A stretch of DNA of 64,000 nt, taken from assembly GCF_003121845.1 (NCBI RefSeq), contig NZ_QEWQ01000003.1:312501-376500 (forward strand). The letters run 5' to 3'. The notes under the pieces were generated by a model that saw only the letters and a list, made by a program, of their open reading frames with translations, was not told where the DNA came from and made no database searches. This stretch comes from Ignatzschineria ureiclastica. Lineage in GTDB: Bacteria > Pseudomonadota > Gammaproteobacteria > Cardiobacteriales > Wohlfahrtiimonadaceae. The translations under genes were made by a program, and so were the position numbers. Every line of letters starts with the position of its first letter. Position 1 is the stretch's first letter. Below are positions 9,156-17,121 of this stretch, in pieces.

Positions 9156-9431
9156 TTATAACTAACTTACATCAATAGATATTAAAAAATAATACAAAAA
9201 TGTAATAATTAATTTGCAAAGCCTCTGCGCAAAAGTCAAAATATATGCCATAATTATCAGCATTCAAAAGGTTAATTTTATAAATGCGAATGGATACGTA
9301 AGTATGAATCTGTAGTCTCCACTATTTCAGATGCACACAACGCACAACTGGGAAACATTCCCAACGTCAACCATAACAACGCTAAATTAATCATTACTAC
9401 TTTGGCCTAACATCAATAAGGACTTATCACG

Positions 9432-10484
9432 ATGGATGAAAATAAACGCAAAGCCCTCCAAGCTGCCCTTGGGCAGATCGATCGCCAATTTGGAAAAGGA
9501 TCGGTAATGCGCTTAGGCGATCAACAAGCGGCTGCCAATATTATCCCGGTCTCTACCGGCTCTCTAGGACTCGATATCGCGCTTGGTATCGGTGGTCTAC
9601 CAAGAGGCCGAATTGTTGAGATTTTTGGCCCTGAATCATCAGGTAAAACAACGCTCACACTCCATGTGATTGCAGAAGCACAAAAGGCCGGCGGTACGGC
9701 GGCATTCATCGATGCAGAACATGCACTAGATCCGACTTATGCAGCTAAACTAGGCGTTGATGTTGAGAATCTCTATATTGCTCAACCCGATAATGGTGAA
9801 CAAGCCCTTGAGATTACCGATACTTTAGTTCGCTCTGGCGCAATTGACATCATCGTAGTGGATTCCGTTGCTGCACTCACGCCTAAAGCCGAGATTGAAG
9901 GTGAGATGGGTGATTCTCATATGGGCTTACAAGCTCGTTTGATGAGCCAAGCCTTACGTAAATTAACGGCCAATATTCAAAAATCCAATACACTCGTGAT
10001 TTTCATCAACCAGATCCGAATGAAAATTGGTGTCATGTTTGGTAACCCTGAAACAACAACAGGCGGGAATGCGCTTAAATTCTACTCTTCTGTCCGCCTT
10101 GATATTCGTCGCACCGGCGCAGTAAAGAAAGGGGATGAAGTGATTGGTTCAGATACCCGTGTTCGCGTCGTAAAAAATAAAGTTGCACCTCCGTTCAGAG
10201 AAGCAAAATTTGAAATTATGTATGGTTCAGGTATCGACACATTAGGTGAGGTCATCGATCTCGGTGTTGAAGCTGGTATCGTCGATAAAGCGGGGGCTTG
10301 GTATAGCTACAATGATACCCGTCTTGGCCAAGGCAAAGAGAATGCGAAGCAATATTTCAGAGAGAATGAAGCGCTAGCAAAAGAAGTCGAACAAAAAGTT
10401 CGTGAACATTACATTACTACGCCAGCACCTCTCGTAGGTGAAATTGATGATGAAGAAGATGATCTCTTAAGTATGGATGAATAA
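9432..10484 (+). CDS. recA: recombinase RecA
   Basis: 350 residues, full length. Walker A GPESSGKT at 66-73, the MAW-type segment and DNA-binding loops are intact, and the C-terminus is acidic ([12 protein letters not shown]). It forms filaments on single-stranded DNA, drives homologous recombination and stimulates LexA-type autocleavage. AAGGA lies ten bases before the ATG. The 276-base upstream region shows no CTG-N10-CAG LexA box that I could find. A perfect 10-bp hairpin terminator follows 50 bases after the stop. recX is not next to it. Confidence 0.98.
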   Translation: MDENKRKALQAALGQIDRQFGKGSVMRLGDQQAAANIIPVSTGSLGLDIALGIGGLPRGRIVEIFGPESSGKTTLTLHVIAEAQKAGGTAAFIDAEHALDPTYAAKLGVDVENLYIAQPDNGEQALEITDTLVRSGAIDIIVVDSVAALTPKAEIEGEMGDSHMGLQARLMSQALRKLTANIQKSNTLVIFINQIRMKIGVMFGNPETTTGGNALKFYSSVRLDIRRTGAVKKGDEVIGSDTRVRVVKNKVAPPFREAKFEIMYGSGIDTLGEVIDLGVEAGIVDKAGAWYSYNDTRLGQGKENAKQYFRENEALAKEVEQKVREHYITTPAPLVGEIDDEEDDLLSMDE

Positions 10485-10534
10485 ATTAGCCGATTACTTA
10501 GGTGCATCCCAGTAATATATCTTTAATCACTCTT

Positions 10535-10561
10535 AAAATAGCGCTATCAAGGCGCTATTTT
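10535..10561 (+). terminator. recA terminator
   Basis: Perfect 10-bp stem AAAATAGCGC / GCGCTATTTT with a 7-base loop; the T-run is part of the 3' arm. It lies 51 bases after the recA stop. Confidence 0.85.
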
Positions 10562-10627
10562 GTTATGATGCGCTTTAATATGAGCTGAATATTGTATTAA
10601 GATTTCGTTAAGATTTATCCATTATCT

Positions 10628-10759
10628 TATAGTAAATTTGGTTTAAGAAAACTGATTTTAAACAACACTTGCAATATGCCGGATAGAATGGCTTCCTTAC
10701 TTATTACAGCTGATTCGCCGGCATTTAAATAATGCTTATTTTGAACCGACATTACTATA
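10628..10759 (-). repeat. Correia-like miniature element, copy A (reverse orientation)
   Basis: 132 bases bounded by TATAGTAAATTTGGTTTAAG on the left and, read in reverse, TATAGTAATGTCGGTTCAAA on the right: imperfect terminal inverted repeats of about 20-25 bases. Read on the minus strand it follows the same consensus as the other copies, with the internal pair ATGCCGG...CCGGCAT and the segment TTCTATCCGGCAT-TTGCAAG. It lies in the gap between recA and rluC. It encodes no protein and is shorter than copies B, D and E, with a reduced segment before the 3' end. Confidence 0.88.
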
Positions 10760-10884
10760 AAATCATTCATCTATTCACAATAATTTATCAATAAAAACTC
10801 ATCAATAATACAGTAGCGACCGATAGCCTCTTTAAAAATATCTCTTTAAATTTTTAGATTATTACCCATTGATCACTCATCTCT

Positions 10885-11811
10885 ATGCAAACAAACACTA
10901 CAGAATTTCATCAAGCTTCTATAGTAGAAGTATCACAACATCAAGCTGGACAGCGTCTTGACAACTTCCTGATGGCCCAGTTTCGAGAATTACCCAAAGG
11001 TCGTATCTATCAGATGATTCGTAAGGGTGAAGTGCGTGTTAACAAAGGCCGAGCAAAGCCCACAACACGATTAGAAGCTGGTGACCTTGTCCGTCTTCCT
11101 CCTGTTAAAATGGCGAGCAAAATAGAAGTTGAGATCCCTGAATCGGCATGGCATGCACTGCAACCTACCATTATTTTTGAAAATGATGATTTTTTAATCA
11201 TCGATAAACCCAGCGGACTTGCTGTTCACAAGGGCTCTCAAGTCCCTTTTGGTATTATTGAAATCCTCAAAGCTTTTGGGGGGAATGATTTTTATGAATT
11301 AGTCCAACGATTAGATCGAGCTACAAGTGGCCTACTACTGATTGCCAAAACAGGGCAAGCATTACGACAACTGCAAGAACATAAACTCGCTCGAACCTAT
11401 GAATTGCTTGTCGCAGGCAATTGGGCAGATCAATTTTCGGAAAAGAGAACGATTATTACTGATCCTTTAGACACAGAAAACCGACAAAATGGCGAACGAC
11501 ATGTGATTGTTTCAGAATCAGGAAAACCCGCTGAAACACACTTTACCTGCCTTGATGCAACGGATAGAATTTCTCATTTACAAGCTGATCTTCAAACAGG
11601 CAGAACACATCAAATCCGGGTGCACAGTGCATATCAAGGGTTCCCATTGCTCGGCGATAATCGTTATAACCCACAGTTTAATCCCGATAAAAAAGAACAT
11701 CAGCGCCTAGCACTTCATGCAGTTAGACTCTGCTTTAACCTAGATGGCAAAGCTTATGAATTTGAATCACCACTTCCTATAGAACTTCATAGGCTACTCG
11801 CAAAATCATAG
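10885..11811 (+). CDS. rluC: 23S rRNA pseudouridine synthase RluC/RluD family, RluC-type
   Basis: 308 residues. An S4 RNA-binding domain covers about residues 22-80, followed by the RluA-family catalytic domain with the nucleophile D144 in QRLDRATSGLLL. The family makes pseudouridines 955, 2504 and 2580 in 23S rRNA (RluC). In many Gammaproteobacteria rluC lies next to rne; here the two are some 9 kb apart. The ribosome site before the ATG is weak. RluC rather than RluD is judged from the overall N-terminus and is less certain than the family. Confidence 0.88.
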   Translation: MQTNTTEFHQASIVEVSQHQAGQRLDNFLMAQFRELPKGRIYQMIRKGEVRVNKGRAKPTTRLEAGDLVRLPPVKMASKIEVEIPESAWHALQPTIIFENDDFLIIDKPSGLAVHKGSQVPFGIIEILKAFGGNDFYELVQRLDRATSGLLLIAKTGQALRQLQEHKLARTYELLVAGNWADQFSEKRTIITDPLDTENRQNGERHVIVSESGKPAETHFTCLDATDRISHLQADLQTGRTHQIRVHSAYQGFPLLGDNRYNPQFNPDKKEHQRLALHAVRLCFNLDGKAYEFESPLPIELHRLLAKS

Positions 11812-12035
11812 GATGGCATCAAAATCTATCAATGAATCAGATAATTAACTAGACTTAAGCTATTGAACAAAATTGTAAATCATGCAGGTAGATTTTGATA
11901 AACAACGAAATTTTCAAAGATATCATGTAAAATAGAGCAAATTTAGAATGTCTGATCATTCTTAAACATAGGCGTAAAACCGCAATCACATATCGATATA
12001 AGATTCTAGATATCCATAGATTATAAGGCAAAAGG

Positions 12036-12437
12036 ATGATGCAACAAGATCAGGAAACGGCACTATTTGAGCTACCGGTTCGAGTCTATTATGAAGATAC
12101 CGATGCCGGCGGTATTGTCTATCATGCAACCTATCTACATTATATGGAACGTGCTCGCAGCGAATGGCTTATGAGTAAGGGTATTAATCTTAATACTTAT
12201 GCCCAAACCGATGAAACCATGTTCGTGGTACGTAAACTCGATATCGAATATCGTCAGCCGGCAGTACTTTGTGATAAGCTCGTCGTTCGCACGCGCCTTA
12301 TTCAACGAGAGAAAGTTCGCGCCCTGTTTGAACAGACAATTTTGCGAGATGACACCATTTTGACCATTGGTCATGTGGAAATCGTGACACTCAATAGTGT
12401 TACTAAACGCCCTAAACCCCTTCCTGACTTCTTTTAA
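12036..12437 (+). CDS. ybgC: acyl-CoA thioesterase YbgC
   Basis: 133 residues, hot-dog-fold thioesterase of the 4HBT family. The catalytic aspartate D23 is seen in YYEDTDAGGIVYHATY. YbgC is usually the first gene of the tol-pal operon and is here too: tolQ starts 15 bases after its stop. Its exact physiological substrate is uncertain; in E. coli it acts on acyl-CoA thioesters and has been linked to phospholipid metabolism. AAGG precedes two adjacent ATG codons (12036 and 12039). Confidence 0.95.
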   Translation: MMQQDQETALFELPVRVYYEDTDAGGIVYHATYLHYMERARSEWLMSKGINLNTYAQTDETMFVVRKLDIEYRQPAVLCDKLVVRTRLIQREKVRALFEQTILRDDTILTIGHVEIVTLNSVTKRPKPLPDFF

Positions 12438-12451
12438 ACGAGGATTTTGAG

Positions 12452-13153
12452 ATGACTTCTGATTTACAATTTTGGCACCTCATTGCCAGCGCGAGTTTTC
12501 CTGTCAAAATCATTATGTTGATTTTGGCTTTAATGTTAGTGATCACAATCTTCTTAATTTGGAAGAAATATATCTCGATCAAGCTCGCTAAGCACCGTAT
12601 CAATCAATTTGAAAAACTCTTTTGGTCCGGCGTTGATATCAATCAACTTGCAGCAGATGCAGCGCGAAAAGGGAAAAGTTGTAGTGGTCTTGAAAAAGTA
12701 TTCTTATCAGGATTTCAAGAATTTATTCGCCTAAAGAACTATGCGCAATATAGCCCTGATTTCATTGTTTCAAGTGTTAAAAATGCAATGTTTGCAGAGA
12801 CACAACGAGAAGAGAGCATCATTCAAAGATACCTGCCTTGGCTTGCAACGATTGGTTCTGTAGCACCTTATATTGGTCTCTTAGGAACGGTAATCGGGGT
12901 GATGAACTCTTTTAGCGCTTTAGGGGCGGTCAAACAAGTTACGCTTGCTCAAGTTGCACCGGGGATTTCAGAAGCCCTTATTGCAACGGCAATTGGTCTA
13001 TTAGCGGCGATTCCCGCAGTGATGGCATTCAATAAATTTAGTAATGATATCAACAGTACAATGACTCGCTATGATAGCTTTATTGATGAATTTGCCAATA
13101 TTCTCGCACGCCAATATGTACAACTCGTACAAAAACCGAGCGTTCACAAGTAA
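12452..13153 (+). CDS. tolQ: Tol-Pal system proton channel subunit TolQ
   Basis: 233 residues of the MotA/TolQ/ExbB family. Three membrane segments are visible: one near the N-terminus (residues about 20-40), then YLPWLATIGSVAPYIGLLGT and a third near ALIATAIGLLAAIPAVMAF, separated by a large cytoplasmic loop. With TolR it uses the proton gradient to energise TolA during cell constriction. It is in the ybgC-tolQ-tolR-tolA operon. Confidence 0.97.
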   Translation: MTSDLQFWHLIASASFPVKIIMLILALMLVITIFLIWKKYISIKLAKHRINQFEKLFWSGVDINQLAADAARKGKSCSGLEKVFLSGFQEFIRLKNYAQYSPDFIVSSVKNAMFAETQREESIIQRYLPWLATIGSVAPYIGLLGTVIGVMNSFSALGAVKQVTLAQVAPGISEALIATAIGLLAAIPAVMAFNKFSNDINSTMTRYDSFIDEFANILARQYVQLVQKPSVHK

Positions 13154-13206
13154 ACCTTGTTAATCATAGCCTGTTTATACCAAGATGAGTGAATAGAGGT
13201 CAATCA

Positions 13207-13635
13207 ATGAGACGCCAGCGACGCGAAGCAAAACTCAATGCCAATATGAATATCGTCCCTTATGTCGATGTCATGTTTGTGCTGTTAACAATCTTTATGG
13301 TCACTGCAACCACTATCTCTGTCGGAATTGATGTCGATCCGCCACAAACAGATAGTAGTCAAGCGGTTGCCGTAGAAGGGGATCAGATGATGGTGATTTC
13401 TGTAGATAGCGAGGGGAATTTCTACTTTAATCTTGCTGATGAGCCTGATCAAGCGCTCAGCGAAGGGGAGATATTAGACCTTGCTCACCTGCTCTTTACA
13501 GAAAACCCAAATATTAAAGCGCTGGTCAAAGGGGATAAGACAGCGCCTTATGGTCGAATTATTGATGCTATGAGCTTACTGCAGCGAGTTACGCACCAAA
13601 ATGTACAGCTTATGACTACCCCATTTGAAGAGTAA
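13207..13635 (+). CDS. tolR: Tol-Pal system subunit TolR
   Basis: 142 residues from the ATG at 13207, which has GAGG about eight bases upstream; the frame opens at a GTG six codons earlier. A single membrane helix near residues 18-38 carries the essential aspartate D21 in YVDVMFVLLTIFMV, equivalent to D23 of E. coli TolR. The rest is the periplasmic ExbD/TolR domain. It lies between tolQ and tolA. Confidence 0.96.
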   Translation: MRRQRREAKLNANMNIVPYVDVMFVLLTIFMVTATTISVGIDVDPPQTDSSQAVAVEGDQMMVISVDSEGNFYFNLADEPDQALSEGEILDLAHLLFTENPNIKALVKGDKTAPYGRIIDAMSLLQRVTHQNVQLMTTPFEE

Positions 13636-13664
13636 CGCAACCCTCTCTAAAGTGGGGATCTATT

Positions 13665-14741
13665 ATGAATCGTCAAAATCAAGATAAAATTATCAATATT
13701 GTCAGCGCCGTTCTCACCGGTTTAGTCTTTATCGGCGTAGGGTTATTCACTTACAGTAACTATGAGAAGCCAAAGCCGGCCTCTATCAATCCCGAGTTTA
13801 AAATCAGTGATGAAAATAAAGTACAGCAGAGCGAGCGCATTGATACTGAAGTCGTTGAGAATGAACTCAATCGACTCGCTGAAGAGAAGCGAGCTGAAGA
13901 AGCTCGTATTGCCGCCGAAAACGCGAGAATCGCCGCTGAACGTAAAGCGGCAGAAGAGCGTCGGATTGCAGAAGAAAAAGCTAAAGTAGAAGCCGCGAAA
14001 AGAGCGGCGGAAGAGAAACGGATAGCGGAAGAAAAGGCAAAAGCAGAGGCTGCAGAGAAAGCAAAAGCAGAAGCGGCTAAAAAAGAAGCCGAGGCAAAAC
14101 GACTTGCCGAAGAAACCGCCAAAGCAGAAGCGGCCAAAAAAGCCGCAGAAGTAAAACGACTAGCCGACGAGAAAGCGAAAGCGGAAGCTGCGAAAAAAGA
14201 AGCTGAAGCAAAACGCCTTGCTAATGAGAAAGCGAAAGCAGAGGCTGCTAAAAAAGAAGCTGAAGCAAAACGACTTGCAGAAGAGAAAGCTAAAGCGGAA
14301 GCTGCAAAAAAAGAAGCTGAAGCAAAACGCCTTGCAGAAGAGAAAGCTAAAGCAGAAGCTGCGAAAAAAGCTGCTGAAGAGAAACGATTAGCAGAAGAGA
14401 AAGCTAAAGCGGAAGCGGCGCGCATTGCCGATGAAAATGCTCGTATTGCCGCCGCACTTAATAATGATTATCTTGCAAAAGTTCAATCTTACTTAGAATC
14501 TCTCTGGGTGATTCCTATTGGTAGCTATGGTCTAGAAGCAACCGTCCAATTTAGAGTGAAAGAAGATGGTACCATTGTGGGGGACCCTAAAATTGTGAAA
14601 AGTAGCGGTAATGAGAATTTTGATAATAGCGTCTTTGTTGCCGCAATGACAGCCACAAAAATTCCTATGCCTGATGATCCTATTGTGAGAAAATACCTTG
14701 CAAAAGAGGGGTTTGAATTAATTTTTAAACCAAAAAATTAA
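13665..14741 (+). CDS. tolA: cell envelope integrity protein TolA
   Basis: 358 residues in the three classic domains. An inner-membrane helix is at about 11-33. A long Ala/Lys/Glu-rich helical domain runs from about 60 to 265 and spans the periplasm. The C-terminal globular domain (about 266-358) contacts TolB and Pal. The helical domain holds six near-identical 19-residue units at 14061-14402, so its length could vary between strains. The usual downstream genes tolB and pal are not here but at 48.3-50.1 kb. Confidence 0.96.
   Translation: MNRQNQDKIINIVSAVLTGLVFIGVGLFTYSNYEKPKPASINPEFKISDENKVQQSERIDTEVVENELNRLAEEKRAEEARIAAENARIAAERKAAEERRIAEEKAKVEAAKRAAEEKRIAEEKAKAEAAEKAKAEAAKKEAEAKRLAEETAKAEAAKKAAEVKRLADEKAKAEAAKKEAEAKRLANEKAKAEAAKKEAEAKRLAEEKAKAEAAKKEAEAKRLAEEKAKAEAAKKAAEEKRLAEEKAKAEAARIADENARIAAALNNDYLAKVQSYLESLWVIPIGSYGLEATVQFRVKEDGTIVGDPKIVKSSGNENFDNSVFVAAMTATKIPMPDDPIVRKYLAKEGFELIFKPKN
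14061..14402 (+). repeat. six tandem 57-bp repeats in tolA
   Basis: Units start at 14061, 14118, 14175, 14232, 14289 and 14346. Each encodes AKAEAAKKEAEAKRLAEEK or a close variant (19 residues), and a partial seventh follows. The 57-base period keeps the reading frame, so unit gain or loss would lengthen or shorten the TolA helix without breaking it. Confidence 0.93.
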
Positions 14742-14778
14742 ACCCCATTACAAAAGCCGATAGCATAAAGGAGTTATC

Positions 14779-15477
14779 ATGATTAAGGTTTGGGATTTGC
14801 CTACTCGTATTTTTCATTGGACGCTAGTTTTAGCGATGATTGTCTGTGTTTATACATCTTATAATTTTTCGGACTACTATAATCTCGGCCCCATGGGTAG
14901 CTATTCAGCGATGGCGCTTCATCAATATGCCGGCGTGCTCATTTTAGCACTCTTAATATTCCGTGTGATTTGGGGAATCTTTGGTTCTACAACATCTCGT
15001 TTTAGTGACTTTATCAAAGGCCCATCTCATATCATTAATTACCTCAAAGCCTCAAAAACACCAACTGAAGGACATAATCCTTTAGGTGCCTTAATGGTAG
15101 TTGCCCTTATCCTAATGTTGCTAGTACAAGTTGTAACAGGGCTATTTCTAGAAGACAATACTTACCTCTTTTCTAATGCGCCGCTAGCAAAACATATTAG
15201 CAGCACTTTACGAGGAGATTTTCTCTCTATCCATGGTAGCGGCCGCGCTGTACTTCTTTGGCTCATTGGCCTACATGTTGCGGCAGTATTTGCTTATCTC
15301 ATCATTAAAAAGCAAAACCTAATTCGCACAATGGTTACAGGTAAACGCGCGCTAAAAGAAGCGCATACACCCAATCCAAATCAGGCAGCGATTCAAAAAG
15401 ATCGTTCACTAATTGGCATTATTCTGCTAATTGCTATTGTTGTGCTAACCTACTATATTCTCTTTAAGATTGTATAA
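14779..15477 (+). CDS. membrane cytochrome b (b561/Ni-Fe hydrogenase b-type family)
   Basis: 232 residues with four or five membrane helices. The N-terminus IKVWDLPTRIFHWTLV is characteristic of di-heme cytochrome b proteins of the b561 superfamily; further candidate haem-ligand histidines lie in ALHQYAG (near 48) and in LIGLHVAAV (near 178). It probably passes electrons between the quinone pool and a periplasmic partner, which is not identifiable here. The ATG at 14779 has GGAG about 7 bases upstream, and the gene follows tolA by 37 bases, so it is likely cotranscribed with it. A small membrane ORF follows. Confidence 0.85.
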   Translation: MIKVWDLPTRIFHWTLVLAMIVCVYTSYNFSDYYNLGPMGSYSAMALHQYAGVLILALLIFRVIWGIFGSTTSRFSDFIKGPSHIINYLKASKTPTEGHNPLGALMVVALILMLLVQVVTGLFLEDNTYLFSNAPLAKHISSTLRGDFLSIHGSGRAVLLWLIGLHVAAVFAYLIIKKQNLIRTMVTGKRALKEAHTPNPNQAAIQKDRSLIGIILLIAIVVLTYYILFKIV

Positions 15478-15496
15478 ATAGCAATATAGGTTCCAT

Positions 15497-15604
15497 ATGA
15501 AACAATCAAGAAGTCTATTTTTAAGCTCTATCTGGCAACGATTACTCTACGCCACGATCCTATTGATCCCATTAAGCCTACTCTGCTTATGGGCACTACA
15601 ATAG
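15497..15604 (+). CDS. putative 35-residue single-helix membrane microprotein
   Basis: ATG at 15497, 19 bases after the cytochrome b stop, with AGG about 7 bases upstream. The peptide starts MKQSRSLFLSSIWQRLL, then has a strongly hydrophobic stretch YATILLIPLSLLCLWAL and ends in Q. The positive-then-hydrophobic layout predicts a single inner-membrane helix with the N-terminus inside. By analogy with CydX-type subunits it might belong to the cytochrome complex; that is inference from position only. It matches no family I can name. Confidence 0.5.
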   Translation: MKQSRSLFLSSIWQRLLYATILLIPLSLLCLWALQ

Positions 15605-15631
15605 AACTGTAGGCTTCAAGATAGTTCAAGT

Positions 15632-15659
15632 AAACAGATCTCTAGAAACAGATCTCTAG
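15632..15659 (+). repeat. perfect 14-bp tandem duplication beside a repeat element
   Basis: AAACAGATCTCTAG occurs twice in direct succession (15632-15645 and 15646-15659). It ends one base before the TATAGT terminus of Correia-like copy B, so it may be a scar of insertion or slippage. Confidence 0.8.
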
Positions 15660-15660
15660 T

Positions 15661-15832
15661 TATAGTGAAATCGGTTCAAAATAAGCTGATTAAAATGCCG
15701 GCGCATCAGTTGTAAGAAGTGCGAAAGCTGTTCTATCCGGCATCTTGCAAGTGTTGGGGAGTCAGGTTTTATGTTTTTTTAAAACCCCATTCACTACTTA
15801 AAAAACATTTTTCTTAAACCAAATTTACTATA
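15661..15832 (+). repeat. Correia-like miniature element, copy B
   Basis: 172 bases. The left end TATAGTGAAATCGGTTCAAA and the right end ...CTTAAACCAAATTTACTATA form imperfect terminal inverted repeats. Inside lie ATGCCGG (near 15694) and CCGGCAT (near 15740), an inverted pair that can form a stem, and the conserved CTGTTCTATCCGGCATCTTG. It sits downstream of the tol/cytochrome operon and encodes no protein. Confidence 0.9.
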
Positions 15833-15841
15833 TTATCTCTT

Positions 15842-15885
15842 AAATCCCTTTCGATCAGCGTCAATCTCATCGAAGGGGATTTTTT
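15842..15885 (+). terminator. strong terminator after the tol/cytochrome region
   Basis: A 14-bp stem, AAATCCCTTTCGAT against ATCGAAGGGGATTT with one G-U pair, has a 13-base loop and is followed by a T-run. It lies exactly between repeat copies B and C and is the first clear terminator after the ybgC-tolQRA-cytochrome b transcription unit. Confidence 0.85.
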
Positions 15886-15985
15886 ATAGCAAGATCAGTA
15901 CAAAATACATCTATTCAAATGTCGGTGCATCAGTTGCAAGAAGCAAAGAAGCCATTCTAGGGGCATTTTGTAAGTGATTGTTTAA
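15885..15985 (+). repeat. Correia-like element, copy C, degenerate or truncated
   Basis: It starts TATAGCAAGATCAGTACAAA and keeps weaker versions of the internal landmarks: ATGTCGGTGCATCAGTTGCA, then GCCATTCTAGGGGCATTTTG and TAAGTG. It lacks the right terminal repeat and runs directly into copy D, as if D had inserted into C or C had lost its end. Confidence 0.65.
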
Positions 15986-16147
15986 TATAGCAATACCCGT
16001 TCAAAATAAGTTTATTAAAATGCCGGCGCATCGGCTAATAGAGACAAGAAAGCTGTTCTATCCGGCGTCTTGCAAGTGTTGGTCAGTCATTTAAAACCAT
16101 ACAAGAGCTGTTTTAAAAGCCATTTTTCTTAAACCGAATTTACTATA
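15986..16147 (+). repeat. Correia-like miniature element, copy D
   Basis: 162 bases. Left end TATAGCAATACCCGTTCAAA; right end ...CTTAAACCGAATTTACTATA. Internal ATGCCGG pairs with CCGGCGT (one G-U in RNA), and CTGTTCTATCCGGCGTCTTG matches copy B. B, C and D lie head to tail within 490 bases. Confidence 0.9.
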
Positions 16148-16186
16148 AGATTACCCTTCCTTCCCAAACTCAGATTTCTCTAGGGC

Positions 16187-16221
16187 AATAAAAAGAGCCG
16201 AGTATTTAAATACTCGGCTCT
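16187..16221 (-). terminator. ahpC terminator
   Basis: A perfect 28-base palindrome (14-bp arms beginning AGAGCCGAG) at 16194-16221, followed on the minus strand by TTTTTATT. It lies about 105 bases past the ahpC stop. Confidence 0.88.
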
Positions 16222-16325
16222 ATCATTATCATATGCTTATAGTCTATTGACTATAAATCTTTAAATTGTTATCTAACAAATTATCGTATTACAAGAATTG
16301 TCTATAATTTGTCGATTGATTCAAA

Positions 16326-16907
16326 TTAAAGTGTTGCACCACCAACAGGACGGTTACATGGGCAAAGCTCATCAGTTTGAAGCGCATCAAGGATACGTAA
16401 AACTTCAGGAACGTTACGACCAACGCTATCTGGGTTTACAGAAACGTGTTGGATTACATTGTGTGGGTCAACGATGAAAGTTGCACGTAAGCAAACACCT
16501 GAATTCTCATCACGAACACCAAGCATGTCCACTAATTCACCCGCTGGATCACCAAATGAGTAATGGTTTAATTTATCCAAATCTGGATGGTCGCGTCTCC
16601 AAGCAAGTTTACAGAATTCGTTATCTGTAGAACCGCCCATTAATACTGCATCACGATCTTCAAATTCTTTTGCAATTTTACCGAACTCAACGATTTCAGT
16701 AGGGCAAACGAATGTGAAGTCTTTTGGATAGAAGTAAATCACTTTCCACTTACCTGGGAATGATTTCTCTGTAATTGTTTCAAATGCAGATACACCATTC
16801 TCTTCAGGATTATTAAAACCTGGTTTAGCAGCAACTACTTCAAATGGTTCTAAAGTGTCACCTACTGTTTTAGGAATACGATATGTAAAGTCTGTTTCAA
16901 AAGCCAT
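16326..16907 (-). CDS. ahpC: peroxiredoxin, AhpC type with C-terminal CxC
   Basis: 193 residues from the ATG at 16907, which has AAGGAG six bases upstream; the frame is open 24 codons further. The peroxidatic cysteine is C68 in DFTFVCPTEIVEF. The C-terminus DELCPCNRPVG carries C182 and C184, resembling the three-cysteine AhpC of actinobacteria more than the E. coli AhpC. It reduces hydrogen peroxide, organic peroxides or peroxynitrite. The reductant (AhpD, AhpF or thioredoxin) is not encoded nearby. It has its own promoter with an overlapping inverted repeat and its own terminator. Confidence 0.93.
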   Translation of the reverse strand: MAFETDFTYRIPKTVGDTLEPFEVVAAKPGFNNPEENGVSAFETITEKSFPGKWKVIYFYPKDFTFVCPTEIVEFGKIAKEFEDRDAVLMGGSTDNEFCKLAWRRDHPDLDKLNHYSFGDPAGELVDMLGVRDENSGVCLRATFIVDPHNVIQHVSVNPDSVGRNVPEVLRILDALQTDELCPCNRPVGGATL

Positions 16908-16984
16908 TGAAAACTCCTTATTTAAACAAAGTGATTCGGAAACTAATTGGAATGAAGATTGTTTCTTCACTCTCGACATAATCT

Positions 16985-17013
16985 ATAATAGGGACTTTCT
17001 TTCGACAATTCAA
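16985..17013 (-). promoter_or_regulatory. ahpC promoter
   Basis: On the minus strand: -35 TTGAAT (17013-17008), a 17-base spacer, and -10 TATTAT (16990-16985), placing the start of transcription near 16978. The spacing is ideal. The -35 box lies inside one arm of the inverted repeat at 16999-17040. Confidence 0.65.
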
Positions 17014-17040
17014 TGGATAGACTCATTGAATTATCGAAAG
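16999..17040. promoter_or_regulatory. 17-bp inverted repeat overlapping the ahpC -35 box
   Basis: The arms CTTTCGACAATTCAATG (16999-17015) and CATTGAATTATCGAAAG (17024-17040) match at 16 of 17 positions around an 8-base centre. There is no T-run in either direction, so a terminator for rne is unlikely. Position suggests an operator for a peroxide-responsive or other regulator. Confidence 0.55.
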
Positions 17041-17121
17041 GCTCTTATAATTATTATTAATGATGTAAAATTTAAAATAATTATTCCCTATTAAGATCGA
17101 TTCATCATAGTAGGAAGCATC

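Noticed and set aside
13760-14425. 221-codon minus-strand open frame opposite tolA
   Set aside because: A Ser/Ala/Phe-rich shadow of the Ala/Lys/Glu repeats of tolA; repeats on one strand keep the other open.
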